64,000 bases of DNA. Origin: Symsagittifera roscoffensis. Lineage: Eukaryota; Xenacoelomorpha; Acoela; Convolutidae. The notes beneath the pieces were generated by a model that was given only the letters and a program-made list of their open reading frames with translations, searched no databases and was not told the DNA's origin. A program made the translations under genes and the position numbers. The stretch covers positions 42,981,380-43,045,379 of the forward strand of contig NC_087064.1 of assembly GCF_963678635.1 (NCBI RefSeq). Direction: 5' to 3'. Positions 12,452 to 23,484 of the stretch are shown here, piece after piece; the stretch's first letter is position 1; each line of letters opens with the position of its first letter.

Positions 12452-14267
12452 AAAAAGACCAGAATTTACCAAACAAAACAATCACAATAATAATAGTTCA
12501 GGAAAACCACTCCCATATAACTATTATACCTATAGTCAACAATTCCCTTATCGAAAAAACTATCGCGGAAGATCTCCAGATCAAAGAACTTCGCAAAATT
12601 TCTCACAAAATAGATATAAAAGATCAAACAGTCAAAACAACCAAAATCGAAACAACTATTCAAGATCAAACTCAAACAAAAGTAATTACTCAAATTATAA
12701 TAGAAATCGTTCTCAATCAAACTCTCGAAACAGATTTCATGCGACCGTTCCAGAAATTCCTCATGTAATCGAAACAGGAAAATTTCAAACAATAGAAATA
12801 GAAAATACTCAGATAATAGATCACGAAATTATTCCAACAAAAGATCAAACCATAATTAATATGACAATAGATCACCTGACAAGAACTGTTCAAATCGACA
12901 CAAAAATTATTCTCATTAACCACACAGGAATAATACACAATCGCAAAATTCACAACAAAACTATGGAATTAGTATACCTAAACATCAAAGACAAATCAAT
13001 CAGGTAAAATCAACTGAAGAAACTCGGTATTGACAACATAGAAAACTCAGAATTACAACTAAATCACATAAATTGTGAATCTTCAGATGATCAGAGCGAA
13101 ACATCAAAATACAGCCACCTAAAAAAAATTTGGACAATCCCACGTCTCTTAGAAAGTCCAAAATGCAACGATTTTCAATCACCAGACCTCAAAAATGATT
13201 TCCTAATAGACTCAGGAGCAGAATCAAATTTTTTAGATATTTCCATGTGGAATGAAATACAACTTTTACATCCAAAATTATTACCTTCAAAGACTTCAAG
13301 TAGATTAGCTATAGTACAAGGATCAAATCTATCAAATTTTGGAAAAATTCAATTACTCCTCGTTCTCACTCGAACAACCGAACAAAATAAACTTTTCATT
13401 AAAGCTTTCAAACAAACATATATAAAACACAATATCATTGGAACACCATTTAATACTAAAAATTTCCCCCGTATTGAAATCCTAAATAGCAAACTACATA
13501 TAAAGGATAAATACACAAGCCTGAAAAACAAATCACTCACATTCTTTCAAAGATTAAAAAAAAACCTCCATTTTTCTCCAATTTTTATCCTATACACAAT
13601 CAAGAACGAAAACGCCCGAAACCATTATCAGGATATGTATACAACTTCTCAATAATTCAAGTCCATCAATACAACACAGAACAAAATAAACAACGACTAT
13701 ATATGTCCGACCTCGAGTTCAAACCAATCCATAAATTTCTTCGAGTACAAAAATATAAGTTTCTTTGCAGGTATACAATAATTCTCCATAAAAGATAACG
13801 TTACCCATAGGAGTTTTAGGGTATTGTGAAACCAATGCAGCAATTTCTACTACAGTAGAAACAGCATATAGAGTAAACTACATCTTGAAATTGTCAATCA
13901 ACAATTCTCAAGGAAAAATTATCAATTAATAACATCATTAGTGATTCAAAACGAAAAACAGACAACTTTACAAAACCATTGTTTCAATTATCAAATTATA
14001 CAGCAGATATTTCTTACAAGGTTTAATTTTCAACGCTCTCAGTTTACACAACAAAAATTTGAACAATTAGCAGAATTACTACTTAAATGCCCAATGGTTT
14101 ATGCTATATCTAAATTTGATGTTGGAAAAGTAAATTCACTACATCAACCTCTAAAACCTGACGCAGTTTTTAAAACACAACGAGCAAGTAAAATTCCAAT
14201 TCACTTTCAAGATAAAGTCAATAGATTTTTAGATATCTTAGAAGAATACGACATCATTTGAAATCAA
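12232..14267 (+). repeat. tandem unit B
   Basis: This copy runs from the gag tail (intact zinc knuckle) through the protease DSGA at 13209-13220 to the RT-proximal frame 13941-14261, which ends RFLDILEEYDII. At 14262 it jumps back to the gag tail of unit C. The spacing of matching points to unit C is 2113 bp. The same stop codons as in the other units are present, for example the TAA in CAGGTAAAATC, so the copies were made after the element had lost function. Confidence 0.85.
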
Positions 14268-16379
14268 GCTGAAATCACGAAGAAATTAGAAGAAACAGAA
14301 AAGTTAAAATTACAATACGTAAGCAATATCCATACAACTACTTTACAAGTAAATATCATCTATGACTCTGACACTGAACTAACTGAAAAAATCACTCAAA
14401 TATTACATATCTACGAGAAAAATCCAAATTTTAAAGGCAAGCCATCATTCAATAAATGGTGTAATTTTTGCCATAGATCGCTGAATGTAGACAAAAACAA
14501 CAATATAATAAAAACAAACCACAGAAACATAGATAAACAGGTAAATTTTTTATCAGTACATGTAAAAAGACCAGAGTTTACCAAACAAAAACAATCACAG
14601 TAAAAATAGTTCAAGCAAACCACTCCCAGATAAGTATAATAAATATAGACAACAATCACCTTATCGAAATAACTTTCGCGGAAGATCTCCAGATCAAGGA
14701 AGTTCGCAAAATTTTTCACAAAATAGATATAAAAGATCAAACAATCAAAACAACCAAAATTGAAATATTTATTCAATATCAAACTCAAACAAAAGTAATT
14801 ACTCAAATTATAATAGAAATCGTTCTCAATCAAACTCTCGAAACAGATTTCATGCGACCGTTCCAGAAATTCCTCATGTAATCGAAACAGTAAAATTTCA
14901 AACAATAGAAATAGAAAATACTCAGATAATAGATCACGAAATTATTCCAACAAAAGATCAAACCATAATTAATATGACAATAGATCACCTGACAAGAACT
15001 GTTCAAATCGACACAAAAATTATTCTCATTAACCACACAGGAATAAAACACAACCGCAAAATTCACAACAAAACTATGAAATTAGTATACCTAAACATCA
15101 AAGACAAATCAATCAGGTAAAATCAACTGAAGAAACTCGGTATTGACAACATAGAAAACTCAGAATTACAACTAAATCACATAAATTGTGAATCTTCAGA
15201 TGATCAGAGCGAAACATCAAAATACAGCCACCTAAAAAAAATTTGGACAATCCCACGTCTCTTAGAAAGTCCAAAATGCAACGATTTTCAATCACCAGAC
15301 CTCAAAAATGATTTCCTAATAGACTCAGGAGCAGAATCAAATTTTTTAGATATTTCCATGTGGAATGAAATACAACTTTTACATCCAAAATTATTACCTT
15401 CAAAGACTTCAAGTAGATTAGCTATAGTACAAGGATCAAATCTATCAAATTTTGGAAAAATTCAATTACTCCTCGTTCTCACTCGAACAACCGAACAAAA
15501 TAAACTTTTCATTAAAGCTTTCAAACAAACATATATAAAACACAATATCATGGAACACCATTTAATACTAAAAATTTCCCCCGTATTGAAATCCTAAATA
15601 GCAAACTACATATAAAGGATAAATACACAAGCCTGAAAAACAAATCACTCACATTCTTTCAAAGATTAAAAAAAAACCTCCATTTTTCTCCAATTTTTAT
15701 CCTATACACAATCAAGAACGAAAACGCCCGAAACCATTATCAGGATATGTATACAACTTCTCAATAATTCAAGTCCATCAATACAACACAGAACAAAATA
15801 AACAACGACTATATATGTCCGACCTCGAGTTCAAACCAATCCATAAATTTCTTCGAGTACAAAAATATAAGTTTCTTTGCAGGTATACAATAATTCTCCA
15901 TAAAAGATAACGTTACCCATAGGAATTTTAGGATATTGTGAAACCAATGCAGCAATTTCTCCTACAGTAGAAACAGCATATAGAGTAAACTACATCTTGA
16001 AATTGTCAATCAACAATTCTGAAGGAAAAATTATCAATTAATAACATCATTAGTGATTCAAAACGAAAAACAGACAACTTTACAAAACCATTGTTTCAAT
16101 TATCAAATTATACAGCAGATATTTCTTACAAGGTTTAATTTTCAACGCTCTCAGTTTACACATCAAAAATTTGAACAATTAGCAGAATTACTACTTAAAT
16201 GCCCAATGGTTTATGCTACATCTAAATTTGATGTTGGAAAAGTAAATTCACTACATCAACTTCTAAAACCTGACGCAGTTTTTAAAATACAGCGAGCAAG
16301 TAAAATTCAAATTCACTTTCAAGATAAAGTCAATAGATTTTTAGATATCTTAGAAGAATACGACATCATTTGAAATCCA
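14268..16379 (+). repeat. tandem unit C
   Basis: This copy lies exactly 2112 bp before unit D at all matching points. It has the 13-bp knuckle deletion near 14476, protease DSGA at 15322-15333 and the RT-proximal frame 16053-16373. The join to unit D has the same form as the B/C join (CGACATCATTTGAAATC then AGCTGAAATCAC), so one breakpoint was copied. Confidence 0.9.
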
Positions 16380-18490
16380 GCTGAAATCACGAAGAAATTA
16401 GAAGAAACAGAAAAATTAAAATTACAATACGTAAGCAATATCCATACAACTACTTTACAAGTAAATATCATCTATGACTCTGACACTGAACTAACTGAAA
16501 AAATCACTCAAATATTACATATCTACGAGAAAAATCCAAATTTTAAAGGCAAGCCATCATTCAATAAATGGTGTAATTTTTGCCATAGATCGCTGAATGT
16601 AGACAAAAACAACAATATAATAAAAACAAACCACAGAAACATAGATAAACAGGTAAATTTTTTATCAGTACATGTAAAAAGACCAGAGTTTACCAAACAA
16701 AAACAATCACAGTAAAAATAGTTCAAGCAAACCACTCCCAGATAAGTATAATAAATATAGACAACAATCACCTTATCGAAATAACTTTCGCGGAAGATCT
16801 CCAGATCAAGGAAGTTCGCAAAATTTTTCACAAAATAGATATAAAAGATCAAACAATCAAAACAACCAAAATTGAAATATTTATTCAATATCAAACTCAA
16901 ACAAAAGTAATTACTCAAATTATAATAGAAATCGTTCTCAATCAAACTCTCGAAACAGATTTCATGCGACCGTTCCAGAAATTCCTCATGTAATCGAAAC
17001 AGGAAAATTTCAAACAATAGAAATAGAAAATACTCAGATAATAGATCACGAAATTATTCCAACAATAGATCAAACCATAATTAATATGACAATAGATCAC
17101 CTGACAAGAACTGTTCAAATCGACATAAAAATTATTCTCATTAACCACACAGGAATAATACACAATCGCAAAATTCACAACAAAACTATGGAATTAGTAT
17201 ACCTAAACATCAAAGACAAATCAATCAGGTAAAATCAACTGAAGAAACTCGGTATTGACAACATAGAAAACTCAGAATTACAACTAAATCACATAAATTG
17301 TGAATCTTCAGATGATCAGAGCGAAACATCAAAATACAGCCACCTAAAAAAAATTTGGACAATCCCACGTCTCTTAGAAAGTCCAAAATGCAACGATTTT
17401 CAATCACCAGACCTCAAAATTGATTTCCTAATAGACTCAGGAGCAGAATCAAATTTTTTTAGATATTTCCATGTGGAATGAAATACAACTTTTACATCCA
17501 AAATTATTACCTTCAAAGACTTCAAGCAGATTAGCTATAGCACAAGGATCAAATCTATCAAATTTTGGAAAAATTCAATTACTCTTCGTTCTCACTCGAA
17601 CAACCGAACAAAATAAACTTTTCATTAAAGCTTTCAAACAAACATATATAAAACACAATACCATTGGAACACCATTTAATACTAAAAATTTCCCCCGTAT
17701 TGAAATCCTAAATAGCAAACTACATATAAAGGATAAATACACAAGCATGAAAAACACATCACTCACATTCTTTCAAAGATAAAATAAAAAACCTCCATTT
17801 TTCTCCAAATTTGATTCTATACACAATCAAGTATGAAAACACCTGAAACCATTATTAGGATATGTATACAACTTCTCAATAATTCAAGTCCATCAATACA
17901 ACACAGAACAAAATAAACAACGACTATATATGTCCGACCTCGAGTTCAAACCAATCCATAAATTTCTTCGAGTACAAAAATATAAGTTTTTTGCAGGTAT
18001 ACAATAATTCTCCATAAAAGATAACGTTACCCATAGGACTTTTAGGATCTTGTGAAATCAATGCAGCAATTTCTCCTAGAGTAGAAACAGCATATAGAGT
18101 AAATTACATCTTGAAATTGTCAATCAACAATTCTCAAGGAAGAAATATCAATTAATAATATCATTAGTGATTCAAAACGAAAAACAGACACTTTTACAAA
18201 AACACTTGACTTTAAATCAACGTTCCAATTATCAAAATATACAGCAGATATTTCTTACAAGGTATATTTTTCAACGCTCTCAGTTTACACAACAAGAATA
18301 CGAACAAGTAGCATAACTACTACTTAAATACCCAATGGTTTACGCGACATCTAAATTTGATGCTGGAAAAGTAAATTCACTACATCAACCTCTAAAACCT
18401 GACGCAGTTTTCAAAACACAACGAGCAAGTAAAATTCCAATTCACTTACAAGATAAAGTCAAAAGATTTTTAGATATCTTAGAAGAATGC
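16380..18490 (+). repeat. tandem unit D, continuing into unique pol
   Basis: This is the last copy. It has the 13-bp knuckle deletion and protease DSGA at 17434-17445, followed by an extra T in the T-run that shifts frame. Its RT-proximal part (18335-18520) does not jump back but runs on into the RT proper, so this unit marks the original order of the element. Confidence 0.85.
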
Positions 18491-19008
18491 GACAACATTT
18501 CTCCAGCTAAAAAAAAATAACAACCAAAAGAGGAGAATCACTAAAAATTGTTCTAATTGCTAAACACCTCAATTCACTTATTGATGATTCCAAATGTAAA
18601 TGGCCTAGAGAACCAAATCAATTAAATATCACAAAAAAGTGGACAATACGTTACAACAGCTGACTTGAACAGCGCGTATGATCAAACGCCACTTTATGAA
18701 CAATCACGACGCTTAACACAAGTCGTTATTGAAAGTAAACAATACGAATTTATTAGACTTTTCTATGGAATTTCCATAGGACCAGCAGCACTGGTATTGG
18801 AAAAATACCACCAAATACTACCTAAGGAAAACAAGAAAGCAGCCCAGACAAATCAAATTTTTTTTCTGACTCCTGTAAAATTCCTTGGACACATTACTGG
18901 AAGAAATACAACCACTCCATTAAAATCTCGCAAAGACGCAATCATAGAACTTCAACCTCCATCAAAAAAAAATAAACTACAAGAATTTCTTGGAAGAATA
19001 AATTTTTG
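18335..19008 (+). pseudogene. Gypsy RT with the catalytic YxDD block deleted
   Basis: The frame begins with the RT N-terminal region (RFLDILEECDNISPAKKK). After stops it continues with the motif TADLNSAYDQT, whose Asp (18662-18664) is the first metal ligand, then YEFIRLFYGISIGPAA. There, at 18790, the sequence passes directly to LVLEKYHQIL, a block that in Gypsy RTs follows the YxDD box by some residues. The YxDD segment is absent, so this copy could not polymerise. The thumb part (FLTPVKFLGHITG, LQEFLGRINF) follows. The large substitution load fits an old pseudogene. Confidence 0.8.
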
Positions 19009-19145
19009 AATTTGATACGTCTTTAAAATGCCATTATATTTTTTAAAATTCTCAGACAACAAAATAATTTTGAATGGACCACAGAACACCAAAAACATAT
19101 TAAAGAAAAAATAACATTTCTCACTGAACAAATATCAGATACGAT

Positions 19146-19450
19146 CCCAGATCGAAACCAACCAATTTATGCTATGTGCGATGCCTCCAATTTTGAAATC
19201 GGCGCAGCATTATTACAATCACACAAAGGAACAAACAAAATGAACCTGATCTCCTTAAATTGAAGACTTTTTAAGCAAGCAGAACTTACACAAGCAGTAA
19301 AAACAGACCTTGATAATGCAAAAATAAATAACTTACAACATTTTCCATTATATCTAGATTTGTTAGGAAACTCTACATTTAAACCGATATCACTTTCATC
19401 ATGGATCAAAAACAACTCACAACAAAAACCACTCAAGCAAAAAATGTAAA
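19146..19450 (+). pseudogene. RNase H remnant
   Basis: The plus strand reads YAMCDASNFEIGAALLQS near 19168, the first strand and catalytic Asp of a Gypsy RNase H. About 70 bases later the sequence jumps from KQAEL to a linker (AVKTDLDNAKINNLQHFPLY) that normally lies after RNase H, so most of that domain is deleted. Stops are frequent. The role of the intact enzyme is removal of RNA from the RNA-DNA hybrid during reverse transcription. Confidence 0.65.
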
Positions 19451-19649
19451 GTACAGACCTATTCCCATTAGTAGAAAAAGAGAACTTAACTGATAATATA
19501 ATTTTATCAGGATTTAGACTCAAATACACACTAAATCAGATTTTTATTCTCTAGATAAAATGGTTCTCTAGATAAAATACCTCTGTCAAAAACAGAAACT
19601 GAAAAGTGTTTTCTAGCAGCCAAAGAAAAAAGGACACAGGAACTAATAC

Positions 19650-20207
19650 AAAAAAATCAAATCTTGACCCAGTGATAAGACAACTTAAATCTTGGCACTA
19701 ACATAAAACAGTACCCGTAAAAGCAGATATTACAATTCTAGGAAATAAAATACTTCCTCAGATAATTCAGAGAATTTAATAACACATCCAGAAACGAGAA
19801 CATAGATATACCAAACATCTGAATTAAAAGTACCCTGTCAACCAGGATCAGAAAAAAACATACTCAAGTTTTATCCAATTTTATTCCTTTCCAAACGCAC
19901 CAATTTGGGTTAATGTATTATGTAACGCTTGCATAACATGCCAACTAAATTAACCATAGCCACATTAGAAACAACTAGCAGAAAAACAAGACTTTGAAAA
20001 GCACAAAAAAAAAAATTTAACCAAAGAATCTGATTTGATACAAAAGGACCAATATCACCCTCCTCAGAAGGAAAATCATTAACAATGGTTATGTTTGATG
20101 CATTTATTCACTTTGTAGCAATAAACCCTGTACCTCATTGTTATGCTTATTATGCATATACAACACTCTACGAACACTGGATAACAAAATTTGGATTGAT
20201 CCTCAAA
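19650..20207 (+). pseudogene. integrase remnant, truncated
   Basis: Around 19890-19950 the frame NAPIWVNVLCNACITCQLN gives the C-x2-C half of the integrase zinc-binding domain; the His pair is not recognisable. At 20034-20207 follows FDTKGPISPS and then VPHCYAYYAYTTLYEHWITK, the start of the catalytic core with its first Asp (20037-20039). Similarity stops before the second Asp and the Glu. The 3' break at about 20207 is the end of the recognisable element. Confidence 0.7.
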
Positions 20208-20511
20208 AAATTTTTCATTCAGTATTCGTGCTGAACTGTTAAAGTTGGAATTTTGATTTTTCAAGATAAAAATTCTTGAAACTTCACAATAAGTTGGTAC
20301 TTTTTATTATTGTGCTGCAAGAGAAGCCTCAAAAAACTTCGCTAACAGTTATAGAATCACAACTGACGTAGACTCACAAATATCTCATTCTGTGTTGACT
20401 CTGCATAATGGTAGAAGAAAATATACATAGAATACCGAACCGACACCAACAAATTGAACTTAAGGACTATCGTAGAAATTGAAATCAATGGAAAAATAAT
20501 CTTTTCAACTA

Positions 20512-20736
20512 CAAAGAGGAGATTTTGATAAATTTTTCGATATACTTCCCTCATCACTGAGAAATTCAGAAAAACTTGTATCGTTATTGACAAATGTACT
20601 GATGGAAATTACCATAGAGAAATTGAAAGAATTATTGAGAATTTTTGAGATTACAAAGCAATATTTTAAGTCAAATACAGAAAAGAGAAAACTAATTTTT
20701 TGTACTTGTTTTAGTTTGGGCTGTACACAAACTTGA
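20512..20736 (+). pseudogene. unidentified decayed coding remnant
   Basis: A 74-residue frame without an ATG reads FDKFFDILPSSLRNSEKLVS and a leucine-rich, likely helical continuation (EITIEKLKELLRIFEIT) to a TGA. A frameshift links it to an upstream stretch INGKIIFSTTKRR. The position next to Polinton-like sequences suggests it is a structural or accessory gene of such an element. I recognise no family, and a chance ORF is possible. Confidence 0.3.
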
Positions 20737-21119
20737 AAGAAATGGACCAAAAATTTCCTTTTGGAGATTTAATTGGATACGGAAACTCACGTAGGGAATT
20801 TTTTACAAACTCTAAAAACTTTAGACTACGCGCAATTACTGGACTTGGGAAATCTATAACGAAACAAAAACCTGGGTGTTGTTATGTTGCACCTAGTCTC
20901 CCAGTACATGCTTTCTTCGTCACGTGACTGTTTTACTTCTCTGTTTAAATGTTTAAATTTTTGCTTCATCAGGGTATGCATTGTTCAATTGTTAATCTTA
21001 TTAACCAAAAAATTCCAGTAAAAAACAACTAACAGAATGATGCTAGTTGTTTTGGATATTGATTATATTGAAACCAATATACCGAAAGAATTAGGAGTTT
21101 AAAAGAATGGACAAACTAC

Positions 21120-21695
21120 TTATATTACAAGCCAGAAAAACAAAAACAACAAAATTTTTTGTACATCACAGTTCTCAACAAACTTGAAGTCTCCCAAATT
21201 TTTGGTCATTTCTTTGAATTCGTTCAAAGTGTAGTTGATATAGGCGACTTGTTTCATTCCTTCATTCACTTTTGCAGTGAATAGTCGAATCTGAATGTAA
21301 GAAGTTTTGATAACATTGTACTTCTTGATCGTGTCACAAACTTGCCTTCTTTTGTAGTTTGCTATGTCATTCACTTTTTCGCAGTTGGCAAGCTCTTGGT
21401 CCAAAGTTGACTCCTTGTCAGAACCGAGTTCCAATACCGAAATGAGTCCGAGGTTTTCAGCCTCGTGAATAACAATATTTATAATTACGGAGATTGCTTC
21501 TCCTTCTTCTTTACCAAGATAGACATGTGGTCTTTTTTTGAGTTGTCTCAACTCAATTTTCTTGAATAGTTGAAAGCAGGTTTCAAAGTAAGTTTTCCCC
21601 TTGAAGGATTTTTGGGACCAAGCAAATCTCCCAATTCTTATTTGATTTTTTGAGAGTTTAATATAATTTGGGCTAGTGTCCGTTCTTGAGTACAA
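21120..21695 (-). CDS. 191-residue ORF, possible PC4-like protein of a Polinton-like element
   Basis: The frame is intact from ATG at 21695 to a stop at 21120 and is one of the longest uninterrupted frames here. Residues 19-60 (SKNQIRIGRFAWSQKSFKG, later VYLGKEEGEAISVI) loosely resemble the transcription coactivator p15/PC4 fold, where a W-x(2)-K-x-F-x-G-K-x-Y strand is followed by a K-K-G-V-x-L element. The C-terminal third is helical and charged, then turns hydrophobic (LLFLFFWLVI), which may be read-through past the true end. It lies upstream of the duplicated unit that carries polymerase remnants, so an accessory gene of the same element is plausible. The PC4 idea is weak; otherwise the function is unknown. 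Confidence 0.4.
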   Translation of the reverse strand: MYSRTDTSPNYIKLSKNQIRIGRFAWSQKSFKGKTYFETCFQLFKKIELRQLKKRPHVYLGKEEGEAISVIINIVIHEAENLGLISVLELGSDKESTLDQELANCEKVNDIANYKRRQVCDTIKKYNVIKTSYIQIRLFTAKVNEGMKQVAYINYTLNEFKEMTKNLGDFKFVENCDVQKILLFLFFWLVI

Positions 21696-22113
21696 TTTTC
21701 AATTGGAGAACAGAGTGATCAAATGAAGAGAAAAACGAGAAGGTTTTCAGAAATTAAATGAAAATGAAAGGATGCAAAATGAGTCTTTCAATTAACCATA
21801 AAAGGAAACAGAACTGTAAATGGAATTTTTGTGTGAAGTTTGCAAATATGAAATTGTGCAGGTGTTAGTGCTCCTATTTAAATCAACAATTCTCAGCAAT
21901 AATTATTGTTCCAGATTGCTGCTACTATGTGTCAAGCTCTTCCCAGCTTTTATTCAGCTTATTGTGAAAAATCGCTGTTTGTTTCCAATTCCAGTGATTT
22001 TTACAAAAAAATAAATGATAAGGCATGATTAATGTGTCTCTACTCACAATTTTTACTGTTCCTTTGATAATTAAAGTTTCCACATAAATCTGAGTGTCTC
22101 AACTTTCAATCTA
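21696..22113. other. no gene seen
   Basis: AT-rich sequence between the 191-residue ORF and the start of the duplicated unit. The plus-strand frame 21820-22014 has no recognisable motif. Confidence 0.4.
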
Positions 22114-22299
22114 TTTTCACAACAGGTAGCTATTTTTCATTTCCCATACCAAATTTTCGATTGTTTTTACACTCTGTACAAATACAGATTTTTATTCGAT
22201 TATTTTTTCATCAATTGGTGAAGTTTCCAACCAAATGTGCTAAAATCTCTTCAAACTTGTAAAATATATGTGAATTTTTCTTCTGATTTACAAAAACGT

Positions 22300-22440
22300 T
22301 TCAATTTTTCTATCAATTGCAAAAATGATGTACTTTTTTCTATAAAATGCGAAGCCTGTTTCAAATTTTCTTGACAAGATTTTTTTGCATCTTGTCAAGA
22401 AAATTGGAAGAGCTTTTGCATTTTATAGAAAAAAATAAAT
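22300..22440. repeat. long hairpin
   Basis: A perfect 15-bp stem (TTTTCTTGACAAGAT at 22366-22380 against 22389-22403) with an 8-base loop is extended by outer arms around TCTATAAAATGCGAAGC and GCTTTTGCATTTTATAGA. The same structure is present in copy 2 at about 27000-27110. It could be a terminal-repeat remnant or a transcript-folding signal. No gene is inside. Confidence 0.7.
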
Positions 22441-22449
22441 CATGTTTCA

Positions 22450-22720
22450 ATTTTTTTGGTGAAAATGCAAAAAATGTTTCAATTTCTTCTACAAAATGCT
22501 GAAAGTGTTTCACCTTTTTCTAAGAAACGCGAAAATTGTTTCACTTTCTTTCGACAAAATACAAAAAATATCTCATTTTTTTCAACGAACGGTGAAAAGT
22601 GTTACTTTGTTTCCTTCAAAACGCGAAAAGAGTTTCAGTTATTTTGACAAGATGTCAAAAGCGCTTTAAGTTTTTTGACAAGATGCAAAAAAAACATCAT
22701 GTAATTTTACTTGTCTGCAA
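22450..22720. repeat. degenerate short tandem repeats
   Basis: Variants of AAAATGCGAAAGTGTTTCA with T-rich spacers recur about every 45-50 bases. The same array occurs in copy 2 near 27120-27360. The plus-strand frames 22456-22647 and 27124-27315 come from this repetition and are not treated as genes. Confidence 0.6.
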
Positions 22721-22950
22721 ATTTTTTATTGTTTTTTCTACTATGTTGGCAAAAAGTAATCATTTTTCTTAACATGTGCACAAATTCGGAGTGCTAAACT
22801 AAGTTGTATTTTAATTGTTTTTTTTATTTAATTGGAATGGTTTACCCTGAAACTCTCATCTTTTCTCATAATTATATTGAAATTGAAGAAATTTTTTAGT
22901 TACAAAGAACAAAATAATTGACAAACGTTAATTGTCTACAACAAATTCAA

Positions 22951-23397
22951 TCAAAGAGCAGCAGGAGGTTTTCTTGTAGAACGCAAAGCTGGACGAACCT
23001 CCTTTGCTGCTGTTTGTTGTTGAGTGGTGTTTCGAGGCCTCATTAATTCTGAGAAGCCCTCATCTTCATCTATTGTGATGGGGTTTTCGGCTGATCCCAT
23101 CTCCTTCTCCCAGAAAAAAAGGAAGTCGTCGTCTGGCTGAGCCACATATGTAGGATCAGGAATCTCGGCGTAGTTCATTCTCACATGATCGGACACTTCC
23201 CTCATCATTTGCCTTGTTCCAAGTGGGTTCTCTGTGATGGGCACTTGCATCATTCGATTGTCGTTGAAATCCTTTCGCATCATTTTCACCAAGTGCAGGA
23301 CTTGGATTGGGATGTCCATTCGGTCCGAAAGTTCTCCCGACACGGTTTCTCGCACTTGGATTTGTACTAGATCGGGCGAAAATTCTAGAGAGTACAT
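22951..23397 (-). CDS. conserved ORF of a Polinton-like element, copy 1
   Basis: From ATG at 23397 the frame codes for 148 residues and ends at 22951. It is acidic and Met-rich, with IPDPTYVAQPDDDFLFFWE, then NPITIDEDEGFSE, then a Gln/Thr-rich segment and a basic end (RPALRSTRKPPAAL). A start at 23484 would add a hydrophobic leader (LLLKLLLIIIF). In copy 2 about 150 bp are present at that place that copy 1 lacks, so this leader is probably an accident and I prefer 23397. Its frame has no stop in either copy although the neighbouring polymerase is badly broken. It points away from the polymerase remnant (head-to-head). Function unknown; I have the impression of a family carried by such elements in cnidarians. 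Confidence 0.55.
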   Translation of the reverse strand: MYSLEFSPDLVQIQVRETVSGELSDRMDIPIQVLHLVKMMRKDFNDNRMMQVPITENPLGTRQMMREVSDHVRMNYAEIPDPTYVAQPDDDFLFFWEKEMGSAENPITIDEDEGFSELMRPRNTTQQQTAAKEVRPALRSTRKPPAAL

Positions 23398-23484
23398 AAA
23401 ATTGCTGTGTTGAACTGAGAAGATAATTATGAGCAATAACTTGAGTAAAAGATACGGAAAACTCGATTGTGTGAATTTAACCAA

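Larger units (their letters stand above)
8030..20207 (+). mobile_element. decayed Ty3/Gypsy-like element with internal tandem amplification
   Basis: In order, the plus strand shows gag-like sequence with a zinc knuckle, an aspartic protease with DSGA, RT, RNase H, integrase C-x2-C and integrase core fragments, which is the Ty3/Gypsy gene order. All frames carry many stops and frameshifts. The gag/protease/RT-proximal segment is repeated in tandem (10791-18490). Several blocks of pol are cleanly deleted. Similarity ends inside the integrase core near 20207, where unrelated sequence begins, so no 3' terminal repeat is present. The element is dead. Confidence 0.85.

Noticed and set aside
11179..17017. 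Repeated minus-strand frames rich in Phe, Tyr and Cys (82-164 residues) in each tandem unit
   Set aside because: They are antisense shadows of the A-rich gag tail; the plus strand holds the recognisable zinc knuckle.
11635..17407. Four identical 60-residue minus-strand frames (MIENRCILDFLRDVG...)
   Set aside because: Identity follows from tandem duplication of DNA; the plus strand encodes the protease-flanking region, so these are shadows.
23398..23484. Signal peptide for the conserved ORF (LLLKLLLIIIF leader)
   Set aside because: The leader is joined to the ORF only in copy 1, next to a place where copy 1 lacks about 150 bp found in copy 2; an internal ATG at 23397 gives the more likely start.
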